A DNA stretch of 64,000 nt, taken from contig CAMZMU010000040.1 of assembly GCA_947311845.1 (NCBI GenBank), forward strand, positions 56,760,615 to 56,824,614. The letters are read 5' to 3'. The notes below the pieces were generated by a model. The model did not search any database and had not been told where the DNA came from. It saw nothing but the letters and a program-made list of their open reading frames with translations. Source of the DNA: Poa pratensis (lineage: Eukaryota; Streptophyta; Magnoliopsida; Poales; Poaceae). Position numbers and translations under genes: made by a program. Positions 23,485-34,836 of this stretch are shown here, one piece after another. Numbering within the stretch: the stretch's first letter is position 1; each line of letters starts with the position of its first letter.

Positions 23485-24227
23485 AGATAATTACCATAGG
23501 AAGCGTGATCGCTCTCAAACGCAAGACCCAGGCGGTGATCTCCTCTGCTCTGGGGTGCCGAATCGCCGTCCGGTCAAACGTCGGCGTCACGAGGCCGGCC
23601 GGCGCTGTGAGCGCGTCTCCATGCGACGCGGCGGACCACCACCTCATGAACTGCCAAAACGACTTGCCATCGGCCACGGCGTGGTGGACGGACACGCCCA
23701 CGGCCACCATGCCGCCGCCGTTGCCAGCGGGCCTGGTAACCTGCACGGCGAGCAACGGCGCCGGAAGCGTCCCTTCGTCGTCAAGGGCCGGGACCAGCCG
23801 CCCGAACGCCTCTGCGTCGTGGTCGTCGTCGGCCGCGAGGCGGCGCATGGCGTCGGCGCCGTCGGAGAACTCGGCCTCCACGAACTTGATGCCCGAGGAG
23901 ACGGCGGACGGGGTGCAGTCCACCACGACGTCGCCGGATGAGGGACGGAAGGCGAGCTTGCCGGCGAGGGGGAGGAAGACGGGCAGAGTGGCGGCCAGTG
24001 AGGAGCGGAGGGAGCTGACGATGCACGGGAACGGCAGGAGGTCGGGGACCTCGTAGAAGAAGAGCCGGTGGATCGCCCCCGTCGCGACGTGGAAGGAGTC
24101 GAGGAAGGAGAGCTCCGATGGTGTGGTCGACGGCGGGGAGTGGCGATGGGTTGCTGTTGCCGCGGCCGGTCTGGTGGTCAGGGAGGACATGGGTGACGCT
24201 GAGAACACGCACTTGGGAGATCGTCAT
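23485..24227 (-). pseudogene. BAHD acyltransferase pseudogene, N-terminal half
   Basis: Starts at an ATG at 24227 (MTISQVRVLSVTHVLPDHQ), the same start pattern as the downstream paralogue (RVRALDVTHVQPEQ). A frameshift near 24170 moves to the frame with SELSFLDSFHVATGAIHRLFFY, FLPLAGKLAFRPSSGDVVVD and the catalytic HHAVADG (H-x-x-x-D-G), reaching HPRAEEIT before sequence similarity ends. BAHD enzymes transfer acyl groups from acyl-CoA to alcohols or amines; this clade is mostly phenolic- or anthocyanin-glucoside malonyltransferases. Frameshift, insertion and loss of the C-terminus make it dead. Confidence 0.85.
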
Positions 24228-26104
24228 GGTTGATGCAGGAAGGAGCGAGAGCAGAAGAACCCTCGTGCTTGCTCTCTGGTCGACGAAATAGCCCGAAATC
24301 TGCAATTATATGACACTGACAGATTGTAAGAATTCAGTTTGAGTTAGGCTGAGGAAAATCTCTTAAAAAACTAAATATACTGAGGTATTTTACTGGTTAT
24401 GCACTAAATTTTCCACGGCAATAGCCAAAACCCCGATCCGGCGACACCAACGTATACCTACCTCACGGACTCTGGATGTGCTGTGTGCTCCTTGTTCTGC
24501 CGCGTAGAGTATGGACGACGCTACGGTAGATACGTGAAATATATTCCAAAATTGCGGCCGATGGGTGCATGATCTTCAACGTCAGCCATTGCGCTCCGTT
24601 TGTTTGGGTGAAATAGAATAGCAGGGCTCCCAGGTGTGAGGGCGTCATTTTGAGTATTTTGGAAGAAGTACTCCCTCCGTTCATAAAATGATGTCTCAAC
24701 TAACTTCAAATTTGGATGTATCTACACACTAAATTATGTCTATATACATCCAAATTTAGAGTTGGTTGAGACATCCTTTTGTGAACAGAGGGAGTAATAT
24801 TTATGTTCATTAGCTGATACATTCTTAGAGGTATAGATTTCACCTTCCTTTTGTATATATTGCTAAGAATTAATAAATTTATGCGTTGACTCGTTTTTTC
24901 TATTACTATGATATCTCTGTAGCTAGACATGTAGTGTTGACGATACCGACCAAACTAACCGGCAAACTCATGTCCCACTAAAAATACATTTTGCATGGTT
25001 GCGCGGAGAAATAGGTCATGCCAATTATCCCCGGAAAAAGGGATAGGCTTTCGTTGAGATTTTTTCGATCTTGTATATACAATTCGACACTTAAAAATAT
25101 TTTTTGTCTGAGATTTAATTATGTTCCCTTTCTCGAGGGCAGGATCTTATGGGTTACTCACTCGTTCGCCACAGAAAACACCACTTCCCATTCGACTTCA
25201 TGTGTTTAGCATGTCTCTTGCGTTCACCCTAAGCCAAGTCTGAAATAAAGTTGCACTACTTATAGCTTTCTTATTTATAAACAAAACGGAGGAGAGTTGT
25301 CTTTCCCTAACTTGTATCCATGCGCTTCAGATTGAACATGAAATTTTGATTTCATTCAGCTCCTCTATTCCACCACTTAAAATCTATGTTAGCTTTTCTA
25401 TTTGAATAGAATCAAAGCTCTCTGCGCTTTCTAGAAGATAGTTATAGAGTAGGAATTCAATCTCAATCCATCTGATCAACTTACTTCATTCCCTAATTTT
25501 CATTCAACAAATGCCAAGGAAAAATTTGGCAAATACAAGTACATTAGTTTTTGTGTATCGAAAGTGTGCTGCAGAAGTCACTTTTCTGCGGAGGAAATCA
25601 TATGGTCCTATAGTCATCGTAAATGTCCAAGAAATATAGTATCTTTTTACTACCATAGAGTACTCTTAGAATGGTCTACGATTTTCCATGTTGTCATTTG
25701 TAGCTATGACAACACATAGGTTGTGTCTTGCCTAGGGAGATAATTAACTTTCAAAGTGACTAATGACAATCTAAAAGAGTTAGGGTTATGGTTATGTGCA
25801 AAAAAGTGGTGTTATGTGCTAAAACCTGGTCTTCTCATGACAACTTCCCGTCTATCTATTAAACAACTATACTATGAAAAAAATTCCCGGCTTCAATGAG
25901 AGAGAGGCAAGGACGGGGGCGCGTCTTCGGCTCGTTCGGGTAATTGTAGTCCTCCGTAGGTGGTACAAGGAAACTATTTAAAAATTTACTTTTAAATTTC
26001 CTTACACCATTAATGATTACTAATAAGTTGGGTGAAACTTTTTGAAAAAATGGATCCGGTATCCATACACCGGCAAGTTTCGTAGCAACTCGCGAAAATA
26101 GGTG
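24228..26104. other. Intergenic sequence without recognisable gene
   Basis: Upstream of the dead BAHD gene. Holds one Stowaway MITE (24671-24794). At 25900-25970 a short block (GGCGCGTCTTCGGCT...GTAGTCCTCCGTAGGTGGT) resembles the 3' part of the retroposon at about 26600-26660. Otherwise AT-rich with no supported gene. Confidence 0.5.
24671..24794. mobile_element. Stowaway MITE (Tc1/Mariner)
   Basis: 124 bp with inverted ends CTCCCTCCGTTC and GAACAGAGGGAG, an imperfect hairpin through most of its length, and a TA target duplication (24669-24670, 24795-24796). Sequence is the common grass Stowaway type. Confidence 0.93.
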
Positions 26105-26736
26105 ACCAGGTTTTCACTGCAACATGTTGGCGCCACCGCCGATCCACTCGCCTCTCTGGCCTTAGGGCCATGGTGGCGCGGTGGATCCCGGTCCTTACCG
26201 GCGGGAGGGCTCCGTTTTCAGATGTTTTTTTCTTGTTTGGTTAGAGTTTGTGACCTACTAAGGAAGATGAGGCAGTGGCAGCTTACTGTAGATGGAATAA
26301 GTTTCTCCCTAGCTAGCCCCCGTTCCGACGGTGCGCATAGCGTCGTCGAAAGGCGTGTGGAGGTGTGTCTCCGGCGGATCTTGCGAGATAGGGCCGGTTT
26401 GTCTACCGTGGATATTATAGGATCCGGTCTTCGTTCGTCTGTTCGTGGTGTGTCTACTTGGATTAATTGTTTGATCTACGCTTGACTTCGTCGGCGACGG
26501 TGGGTGTTGTGGTGCGCTGGTCCTACTAGGGATTAGCACGATAATATTCTGACTGTCTACAAAAACAAGGTTCGCCCGGCTCCGGTGATGGAGGGGCGAT
26601 GATAGTGGCGCGCTTTCGGCTTGCTCTAGTGCTTGTAGTCGCCTCTAGGTGGTTTACATATGTGAATATAATTTTTATTAGATCTTGTGTTTTTTTACTG
26701 CCTCGACAGTTGATCGGAAGTTTTCTCAAAAAAAAA
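26105..26736 (+). mobile_element. Non-coding retroposon remnant ending in an A-run
   Basis: GC-rich LINE-derived-looking sequence ending AAGTTTTCTC followed by A9 (26728-26736). It resembles the 3' halves of non-autonomous LINE derivatives in wheat (CTTGTAGTCGCCTCTAGGTGG block). 5' end and target duplication not identified, so the start is approximate. Confidence 0.45.
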
Positions 26737-26773
26737 GATACCACAGCATCGATCACGACCACGATACCCTGAC

Positions 26774-27068
26774 CATACCTAGCCATGTGTCAGGTCGGGC
26801 CTAAAAAAGCCCACGGGAGAAATCCCAGGCCCAGGCCCATCCGACCTTCGGGCCTATATTTAAGGCCCAGGCCCACCCATAACATCAAAATTCCATCGGG
26901 CTTTCGGGCCTTGGGCCGGGCCTCTTCCTTAAAACATCAATATGCAAGGCCCAGGCCCACACGACCGTCGGGCCGAAATCTGAGGCCCATGCATGGCCCA
27001 TGGACAAGCCCAGGTCGGCCCAGGCCCTGGAATTTCAGGCCGGGCCGGGCTTCCCATGGCTAGGTATA
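26774..27068. mobile_element. hAT-type MITE rich in GGCCC motifs
   Basis: 295 bp with inverted ends (CATACCTAGCCATG at the left; reverse complement TATACCTAGCCATG at the right) and an 8-bp duplication ACCCTGAC at 26766-26773 and 27069-27076. The interior is built of repeated GGCCCAGGCCC and GGGCCTT segments. The 8-bp duplication points to the hAT superfamily. Confidence 0.75.
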
Positions 27069-27647
27069 ACCCTGACACTGCGCCACTGCGCACATCCAGG
27101 GCCGGCCCTGAGGGGGTCTGGAGGGGCGGCCGCCCCGGGCCCAAGAATTTTGGGGGCCCATAGGTATATGTATACTAGGCATAATATATGGCATGTAGAA
27201 AAAATAAAAAGCAAATGGCCTATTACGTGTCCATGCTAGCGGTTGGGCTGGCTGGGCCTTCTGTCTCCGCTCGTTTTAGCAAGAGGCCCTCGATCGGCTG
27301 GCCTGGCGAATTTGGACATCGGGTTGGTGTCCGACGTCCGTGTTACCGCAAAGGACAAATCGCTAGATTAGTTTTTTTAACAGTTCGCTCGCCGCTCGTC
27401 CGACCGAAATAACCAGCAGGATCTGCCTTCAGCCTTTCACCGATCTACTCTCGAATCTCGTCTCTCCTCTGTCGTCCGCACCAGGACTGGTTCCGTGATT
27501 GATTCCCGTATTTCTGAACGCCCATGCGCCGCGCTGCCAAACTGAGGTATATTGATTGATTAAGTTTATTTGATCTTCTCTAATTTTCTAGTATAGTTGG
27601 TTTATGCCCTAATCTTGATTACTAATTCTTTTTTACTTTCGGCGTTA

Positions 27648-27940
27648 TGATGAAGCCTCTATCCGGTGCTGCAAAACGGAAAAGGAGGAAAGGCGAAAAA
27701 ACCATTGATAGATTCACAAAAAAGATATCTTCACAAATTTTTGAAGAGTAACTGTTAATTCAGAAGATGAGATCCGTACCAAAGACAATGTTGACATCAA
27801 CACGGAAGATAAGAATGTGAGTGATCATGAACAATTATTATTCATCTCCTACAAAATCTGTTAGTATTGATGGGGAACTAGTTCATGTGGATATTTATGA
27901 CCCGCCAAATTGGAATATTTTGAATCGTGCGTCCGTGATT
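27648..27940 (+). pseudogene. hAT transposase N-terminal remnant (TTF-type zinc-finger hAT family)
   Basis: ATG at 27648 opens PLSGAAKRKRRKGEKTIDRF, the basic start seen in plant TTF-zinc-finger hAT proteins. After stops and frameshifts, SPTKSVSIDGELVHVDIYDP (about 27850-27905) follows, the segment that precedes the TTF zinc finger. A 5' leader and AT-rich intron-like stretch lie between 27420 and 27645. No zinc finger, catalytic core or C-terminal dimerisation domain is present. Confidence 0.65.
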
Positions 27941-28000
27941 TTCCCTGTAAGGATTTTCCACATAAAAATTTATATTTTTGTTTCTCTCGTTTGATATCTA

Positions 28001-28040
28001 CTAGTATATGTGCACGTGCAACGCACGTCTATTCAGTCGT
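28001..28040 (-). mobile_element. Possible Helitron 3' terminus
   Basis: On the minus strand the sequence reads CGTGCGTTGCACG (short hairpin), then TGCACATATA and CTAGT. This is the arrangement of Helitron 3' ends (hairpin then CTRR). The element would extend to the right; I could not find its TC 5' end. It begins exactly where similarity to the hAT transposase stops. Confidence 0.35.
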
Positions 28041-31000
28041 AGCACAACATTTTGTCATATGTTTTTTCATGCGTGTCGTGTCCGAACTCCATCTCTCCTC
28101 TATATCAAGAATCATGCTCGTAGTCCCATTTCAACTCTATTCGGTCGCAGCAATAACATTTGTGCCAGTGTCCCAACTCCCCTCTCTTCTCTATATCAAG
28201 AATCATGCTTACAATAATTGATCAAGTGTTGGTTAATGCTTCTAGGCAATGCCGATAAACCTATATCAACCATTGTTATTCAGATTGGTCACATGCGAGA
28301 TTATTGGTCTTTCAAGTATGATCCTGAATAAAACAATCATGCACAGATTTGAGTACAAACTTTCGAAAACAGATGCGACAAACTCCACCATTTCCCATCC
28401 CTATTAAACTAAAAGTAGGTCACATGTTGCATATAAATATCAAAGCTTTACTGTTATTTTACATAATACCTTGTTTACGTATCTTGGGTAAATTAAGATT
28501 CATGGTAAAAAAAATGTACACTCTCAGGGTATGGAAAAATCAGGAACTTGCTGAACTTAACGCTGAAAGATATGAATCCCAACCAACACAAGTAATCATG
28601 CAAAGTAGGATAATATCAATAAGCACTTTTAAATACTTAATGGCGCAAACAAAATCTGGTGAAATACTTTGTATTCACGACATATCCAATACTCTCAAAG
28701 TGGAAGTTCAAATGGCTAAATGAAATAGAAAAATGAGGCATAATTGTTATATAAGAACCTCAAACCTGAATTTATGCATGAAACTGAAGAATGCTATAAG
28801 GCCCAAACCAGAATCATTATATACATAAATCAGACATCAATTTGTGCACACGGGCCATTTGAGTAGAAGAGATGCGTGAAAGACAAGAATAGCAGACTCC
28901 AAGACACACATGGCTTTGCCCCTGCATGTGGTCGGCAACAACGCCATTGCTCTCCTCGCATCCTCCTCACTCTCCTTCTTGGACATCTCGTTCCATTTAT
29001 TAAAGAAGGCAAACTCATTTTTTAAATGATCAAGACTGAAATGGAAAATAGCAATCCAATTTATTTTTTGAGGAACTAAAGTGAAATGCAAGAATTTGTA
29101 AGCGACCTCAGTTCTAACATCTTTGTACTACCTTGGATCTTTGTCACCATGCTGCCAAATTTAAGATCCTACCATGGTCTGCAGGGACAAGTCACGTCTA
29201 CCATGGAAGAGGAATTGAAAAAAATGAGATAATTACCTAGAAGAAGCAGGTGTAATTCAAGCTGATCCTTGTGATTAGTAATTGCAAGAAAATGTGAAAT
29301 TTCATAAGATCTTATACCTAGTCAGTTGATAAAAAAACAATGAACAGATGCAGATTAATAGACAGTATATACACTGACTTAGGCTAAAATCTGCAGTTGC
29401 ATTGCACTTATCATGATAAACATATGCCTCGATGTGCAAAAGGACCATCCAACCAACCACCTGCATTAAACATCCATGGTTGGTTAATTGCATCACCTTT
29501 CCATCTGAATCATTGCGTCATATAGGTAGAAAAAATCCAGAGCAGACTGAAACGCAGAGTTGCAAAAGAACAGTGCTCGTACCTGGAATGCGTTCTTCAC
29601 GGTGTGCGTCTGATAAAAGAAGGAAAAAAAAGGTTCAGCAGCCTATAGGGATCGGCATGCAGGTCAATGAGCACGACGAAGACATCAGTAACGTCTGGCT
29701 CGTTTACCTGCGTTGTAGTGGATCCACATGTGGCAGCCTGGTCGAGTAGAAGGCTCGCGCGACGACGGCGTGCAGGGCGGGGACTTCACATGCCGGCGGT
29801 AGGCAAGCTCATGTGGCCACAGTGGCGGCGTGCAGGCAGGAGCTTCGCGTGCAAGCACGAATGCAGCTGCGGGCAGGCTCGCGCAGGTCGCCGGTTAACA
29901 GCTCGGATCAAGCGGCGTCGCGTGCGGAGGCGGCCATGGGGTCAGGCAGCGGAGCGGATAGGCGGTGACTCGCGTGGAGGCGGTGGCTGGGCAGGGGGCG
30001 ATAGAACGTGGGAGGCAGTTTATTCTTCCGCCTCGGAAATTTTCAATAGGGATTTTTCACTAGTAGGTTGGCCCCCCCGACTATCCTTACCATCTATTTG
30101 CTGTTGGAGATTCGTGCGGGTCAACTAGTCAAATTCCTGGCCATTTTGCATTTTAGTCCCTGTAAAAATCCAAATTCAACCCGCAGTACACAACCACTAT
30201 ATATAGTCGTGAAACCCTAACCCTATCCCAGAATCCACCCGCCCACCTCGCCTCCCGCCGCAGCCGCCCACCTCGCCTCACGCCGCCGCCGCCGCCGACT
30301 AATTTGTTGCTCTGGCCGCCGGATCCGGGCCTCCGGCCGCCTGCTCCCTTGCGCCGCCCACCGCACTTGCTCCCTCGCCGTGAACCACGGGAAATGTTGA
30401 GCTCGGCTGGGCGAGCGGCGCTCCTGCCTCCCGTGGTGGAAGTCAAGCTCGCCTCCGGCCAATCGGCGCAACTCCAGCGCATCCACGCCGCCCCATCCTT
30501 CCAGCGCCTCGGCCGGTGAAGGCTGCTGAAGCTCGCCTCAGATCTGGTCCCGATCTGGGCCGTGGGGCCCCGATCTGGCTTAGAAGGTTGTGGATCCGGA
30601 CAGTTTGATTTGATTTTGGGTTTGGCGAGTTTTTTTTGTGTGATTAACCGAATTAGGTCTTCTATAGGACTCCTGTTTAATATTGTATATGCATTGACGA
30701 CCAGATCTTGGCTTGGAGGGCTTTGAATCGTGGCTTCTTGGGCTTGGATCTGAGGATCTACTTTTATTTCTTTTGGTCATATTTTTGTTTGGAATTTTTG
30801 TTTGGGATCCGTTTTCCTATTGAATCAAGGACTGTGCTACAGGGCGGCGCCGCATATTCGTCGGTCCGTGCGGCGGCTGCTGACCCGTCTCTCTGTACCG
30901 ACCGCGCATGCAGCAGCTGAGGTTCCGAGCCTGCGCGCATGCAACAGCTGAGGCTAATATTAGCTGTCAGCGTGTTACTGTTTGCATTGACTGGATGTCT

Positions 31001-31287
31001 ACGTGACGTGACACCACGCGTTCGGGAATCTTGCAGGGCAAAGCAAGGCAAGGCAAGAATAATCATTGAAGGGAGAGGATTGGGAAAAGCACGCCCTAAA
31101 TAAATTGCTCTACTACGATCCATCTTAGTTACATAGGGATGGTCGTCATATAAAAAAGACTAGGTAAAACATGAGTGGAACTAAAACACTTGTTGTTGCC
31201 ATGGTAGCTGAGTGTGTTTGCTAAAATAAAACAATTGTCATGTTTTTCCTCTCAGATTGATTGGATGTAGCTACAAAGTTTTTCACA
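28041..31287. other. Interior of composite hAT, function not recognised
   Basis: Short open frames without motifs, including an 84-codon frame on the minus strand (28837-29091). A GC-rich block at 30230-30560 has a CpG-rich leader and a 41-codon frame from an ATG at 30394; it looks like a captured promoter/first-exon segment, but I cannot name a gene. This region may be cargo of a Helitron or of the hAT itself. Confidence 0.35.
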
Positions 31288-31549
31288 CTAGTCACAATGG
31301 GAGTAACATGGGGAGTAACATCAGTGCTACGTAGGCAAAAAATCTGATGTGCCGGGTAATTAATGAAGAGAGAGATGATTATGGTAACTAGCTATGTTAC
31401 CATAACATCACACATTTCAAGGCAAGATGAGTGTATAACCTATTAAATATGACACTACACACATGTTACTCCCCACTATAGAGGTAGTAACTTAGAGTAG
31501 TAACTTATGCATGTTACTAGTCTAAGTTACTCCCCATTGTGAGCAGCCT
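31288..31549. mobile_element. Mutator-like MITE, complete
   Basis: Ends CACAATGGGAGTAAC (31293) and, from the right on the minus strand, CTCACAATGGGGAGTAAC. The interior carries the AGTAACTTAGA/CTAGTAACATGCATAAG and GTAACATAGCTAGTTACC segments of a very common wheat MITE. Exact ends and target duplication are not clean. Confidence 0.65.
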
Positions 31550-31568
31550 CAAAGAGCACTCCGTTGAT

Positions 31569-32655
31569 TATCTTAGTTGCAGTTACCAGATTTGTTAGTT
31601 GCGGTCATCAGATTAATTAGTCTCGTTCACTGTATTAATTAGCCTACGTCATATTCTACACAGTTGTAAAAAAAAACACTATACAAATTATCTTAGTTGC
31701 AGTTATCAGATTAATTAGTTGTGGTCATCAGATTAATTACTCTTGATCACCAGATTAATTACTCCACATCATCATTCTACACAGATAAAAAGGAGCACTC
31801 TGCATGTTATCTTAGTTGTAGTTACCAGATTAATTAGTTGCGGTTATCAGATTAATTAGTCTCGGTCATCGTATTAATTACGCGACGTCATTTTCTACAC
31901 ATATGCAAAAAAGAGCGCTCCGCGGATTATCTTAGTTGCAGCTACTAAATTAATTAGTTGTGATCACTAGATTAATTAGTCTCAATCACCAGATTAATTA
32001 CTCGACATCTTTATTCTACACAGATTAAAAAAAGGATCACTCTGCCTGTTATCTTAGTTGCAGTTACCGGAGTAATTAGTTGCGGTCACCAGATTAATTA
32101 GTCTTGGTCACCGATTAAATACTCTGTCATTTTCTACACATATGCAAAAAAAGAGCACTTCGCCGATTATCTTAGTTGCAGCTACTAGATTAATTAGTCA
32201 TGATCACCAAATTAATTACTCGACATCATTTTCTACACATACAAAACGACGCACTCCGCCTGTTATCTTAATTGCAGTGACCAGATTAATTAGTTGCAGT
32301 CACCAAATTAGTAAGTCCCGATCACCGTGTTAATTACTCGATATCATTTTCTATAGAGATGCAAAAAGAGCACTCTATCCAATTATCTTAACATATGTGT
32401 GGTGTCATGCAAGGCTTTATTAATTAGGTTGTGGACTCATATTGTATTGAGATATGTGATGTTATGCTAACATAGCTAGTTACTCCACTTGTTTCTCTCT
32501 TCTTAATTACATGCCACATCATCATTTTTGGTTATGTGACACCCATGTTACTAACTATGTTACTCACACTATGGGTAGTTTTAGTTGAAATTATCGGATT
32601 AATTAGTTTTGGTCACTAATTAATTATTCTCAGTCACCAGATTAAAAAACTTGTA
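31569..32655 (+). repeat. Tandem array of about 120-bp units with dimeric order
   Basis: Seven units starting TATCTTAGTTGCAG-like at 31569, 31689, 31808, 31928, 32050, 32168 and 32264, with an eighth truncated at 32384 by a MITE and array sequence resuming at about 32579-32655. Spacing is 118-122 bp except one 96-bp unit. Each unit contains about three 22-bp sub-repeats of the type AGTTGCGGTCACCAGATTAATT. Odd and even units differ in their ends (CCGAT-type against CTGT-type), so the higher-order period is about 240 bp. Confidence 0.88.
32391..32578. mobile_element. Mutator-like MITE inserted in the tandem array, left end missing
   Basis: Same family as 31288-31549 but in opposite orientation: ACATATGTGTGGTGTCATGC through GATGTTATGCTAACATAGCTAG to CACACTATGGGTAG. 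Array sequence is found on both sides (TTATCTTA before, TTTTAGTTGAAATTATCGG after). Confidence 0.65.
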
Positions 32656-34836
32656 CTCGCTTACCAAAATCCGTCATTATAATCGGTTCCATTTGTTCTA
32701 ATTATCACAAAAATGAATGGAGTATATTCGTTGGTAGAAAGATGTGTGTCCCTAGCAACATGTGCCTACACTGCGCAGTCCTATATTATTTCTATCGCAG
32801 TACTGTAGCATAATGTACCACTGACAGTGTGTAGGTCAGTTTTCTTTCCGGTAGAATACTATAGAGTTGTGTCTATTGGGACCGTGACCTGCATGGCTAT
32901 GGCAGAGAAGCAGCTAAAAAACGGAGTTGCCGCCAGAAAAACACTCGATGGACGTCCTGCGCAGCATCGAAAGACAGGTGGGGCCACTAGTTAGTTGTGC
33001 AGGTCTGCGTCACATGCCCACACGATGTAGGCGAGCGAGCCGTTTCGCGAATCTCCGCGCGCCGCACGGGAGGGAGCGCGTGCGGCGCTTGTCCGTAGCT
33101 TTCCCCTTGAATCAATTGTGAAACTGACAGATCTTCTCCTCCGGTTAGTTTCCCTCCCCATCGTCGTCGCTGCTGGATCTCGTTTTCGTACCGGTTCTGT
33201 GATGAGACATGAAAACTACTTGTTTTTCGAATTTTCTTCCTATTTTCTTTTCAATAATTTAGGACACCCTAATTCGTTTCTGTGTATGGACGCCCAGATT
33301 TATTTTTTGATTAATTTTGGCCTTTACATTTGATCTTGTTTTATTTTTTCCTGGTGTTTTCAAGTATGAATCCTGTCGAGGAGAGATCGGATCTGGGCAT
33401 GACTCTGTTTTGTGATTGGAAAAAATTGGATGTACCTGCCGCAAAGGCGTCACATCGGATCCAGCCAAAGGCAAGCATTACCTCAGGCGTGAGCAGTTTC
33501 AGCCTAAACTCGTTTCTGTAGATTCTCAGGTGCCGCAAAGTTGGGGTTTATTTTAGTTCTCAGTTTCAATCTATCAACACGGCTGCTTACACATCCGTTG
33601 ACCTCTAGCAAAAGCCGCGTTTAATTATTTTCCCGTCATAATTCAGTGCTGTTTCAGATTCATTTCATTTGAAATGGAGGGCATCGGAATCTGTCAAACC
33701 TTGTGCTTTGACCCAGAGGCCAGATCAGTGTAAACATGACATTCAAAAGGCAACCATGCTTTTTATCTGTGGAGATTTAAACTCGTTTCTGTAGATTTGA
33801 TTCGATCTGCTTTTCTGTATAGATTTATCAAGTTTCCTATGAAATATCAGTGAAATAGCTGTGCATTAAGGAAATATCAAATTTCCTATCTAGTAAGCTT
33901 GTTTATTATTATGAATTTCCTATGAAAAATCTGTGAATTATGTAATTTGTCTTCGAATATTCTGTCAAATTTGTTTGTGACTCAGTTCTGTAATGAATAT
34001 GTATTGAAACTTGTGCAAATCCAGTGTGACTTGGGCATGAAACAATTATGAATCATTTTCCAGTATTAAAAGTCTTCTATTTATTTTTTTCGTCTAAATT
34101 TGTAGAGACAAGAAATGTTTGAAACAAAAAATGAGGTTGAAAATATTATGAATCATTTTTCCAAGTATTAAAAACCTTCTATTTATTTTCTTCGTATAAA
34201 TTTGTTGATACAAAAAGTTTGAAATGAAAATGGAGAAGATACACTGGATTTGTATGTAAAAATAAAAATATTGTTAAAAGAACATGGAAAAGAAACGGAA
34301 TCTTCTGATAAGGAATTGATAAAAGAACATGGAAAAAATAATGTTATTTACGGTAAAGAATTTTCAAATAATGTTGGTTCCAAATCTGACAATCTGTGAA
34401 ATAAATTTGGCTGGCAAATAAAAAGGCAACCTGACAATCTGTGAATAGATAAGGGGCATTGTGTAAAAAATGGATGGACTTAAGACTGGGACTAAACTAA
34501 GGTGGGAGGGCCTCTCTGGAAAATTTCTTGCACGAATCTCCAACAAACTGACGGCAGTGATTGTCCTTTGGGGCCAACATACGTGTGGAACTGCATTTCC
34601 GGGAAATTTTCGTCCGCTCGGCCACGGTCAGCTCAGGGTAATTGCTAAGTGCACTCAGAGCATCCGTTAGATCAATCTGGACCATTAGATCTTGTTAAGC
34701 GGGATAAGTCTGGGTCACAGATCGGACTGTGTACACTGGACGGGGTGGCTGTAGAAAAGATCAAATTCGTTTGTTTAGAGATTCTCAAACATGCATATGT
34801 GTTTACTTATCTGTGTTATTATCTGTGTTAAGGGGC
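32656..34836. other. 3' interior of composite hAT
   Basis: A GC-rich block at about 33000-33180 is followed by AT-rich, intron-like sequence and a short open frame containing SSMNPVEERSDLGMTLFCDW (near 33365); I do not recognise it. A diverged direct duplication of about 100 bp lies at 34045-34145 and 34147-34235 (both with TTATGAATCATTTT...TTCTATTTATTTTTTTCG). It ends at the hAT terminal block. Confidence 0.4.

Noticed and set aside
23259..24056. 265-codon plus-strand frame
   Set aside because: Antisense to the BAHD pseudogene, GC-rich, no domain: a shadow of the real reading frame. The same holds for the plus-strand frames at 35555-36280 and 34729-35442.
30230..30560. First exon of a named host gene
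   Set aside because: CpG-rich leader-like sequence with an ATG, but the 41-codon frame matches nothing I recognise and no splice donor is convincing.
31569..32655. CRISPR-like repeat array
   Set aside because: Repeats are adjacent AT-rich 120-bp units without unique spacers, in a plant genome; this is a satellite-type array.
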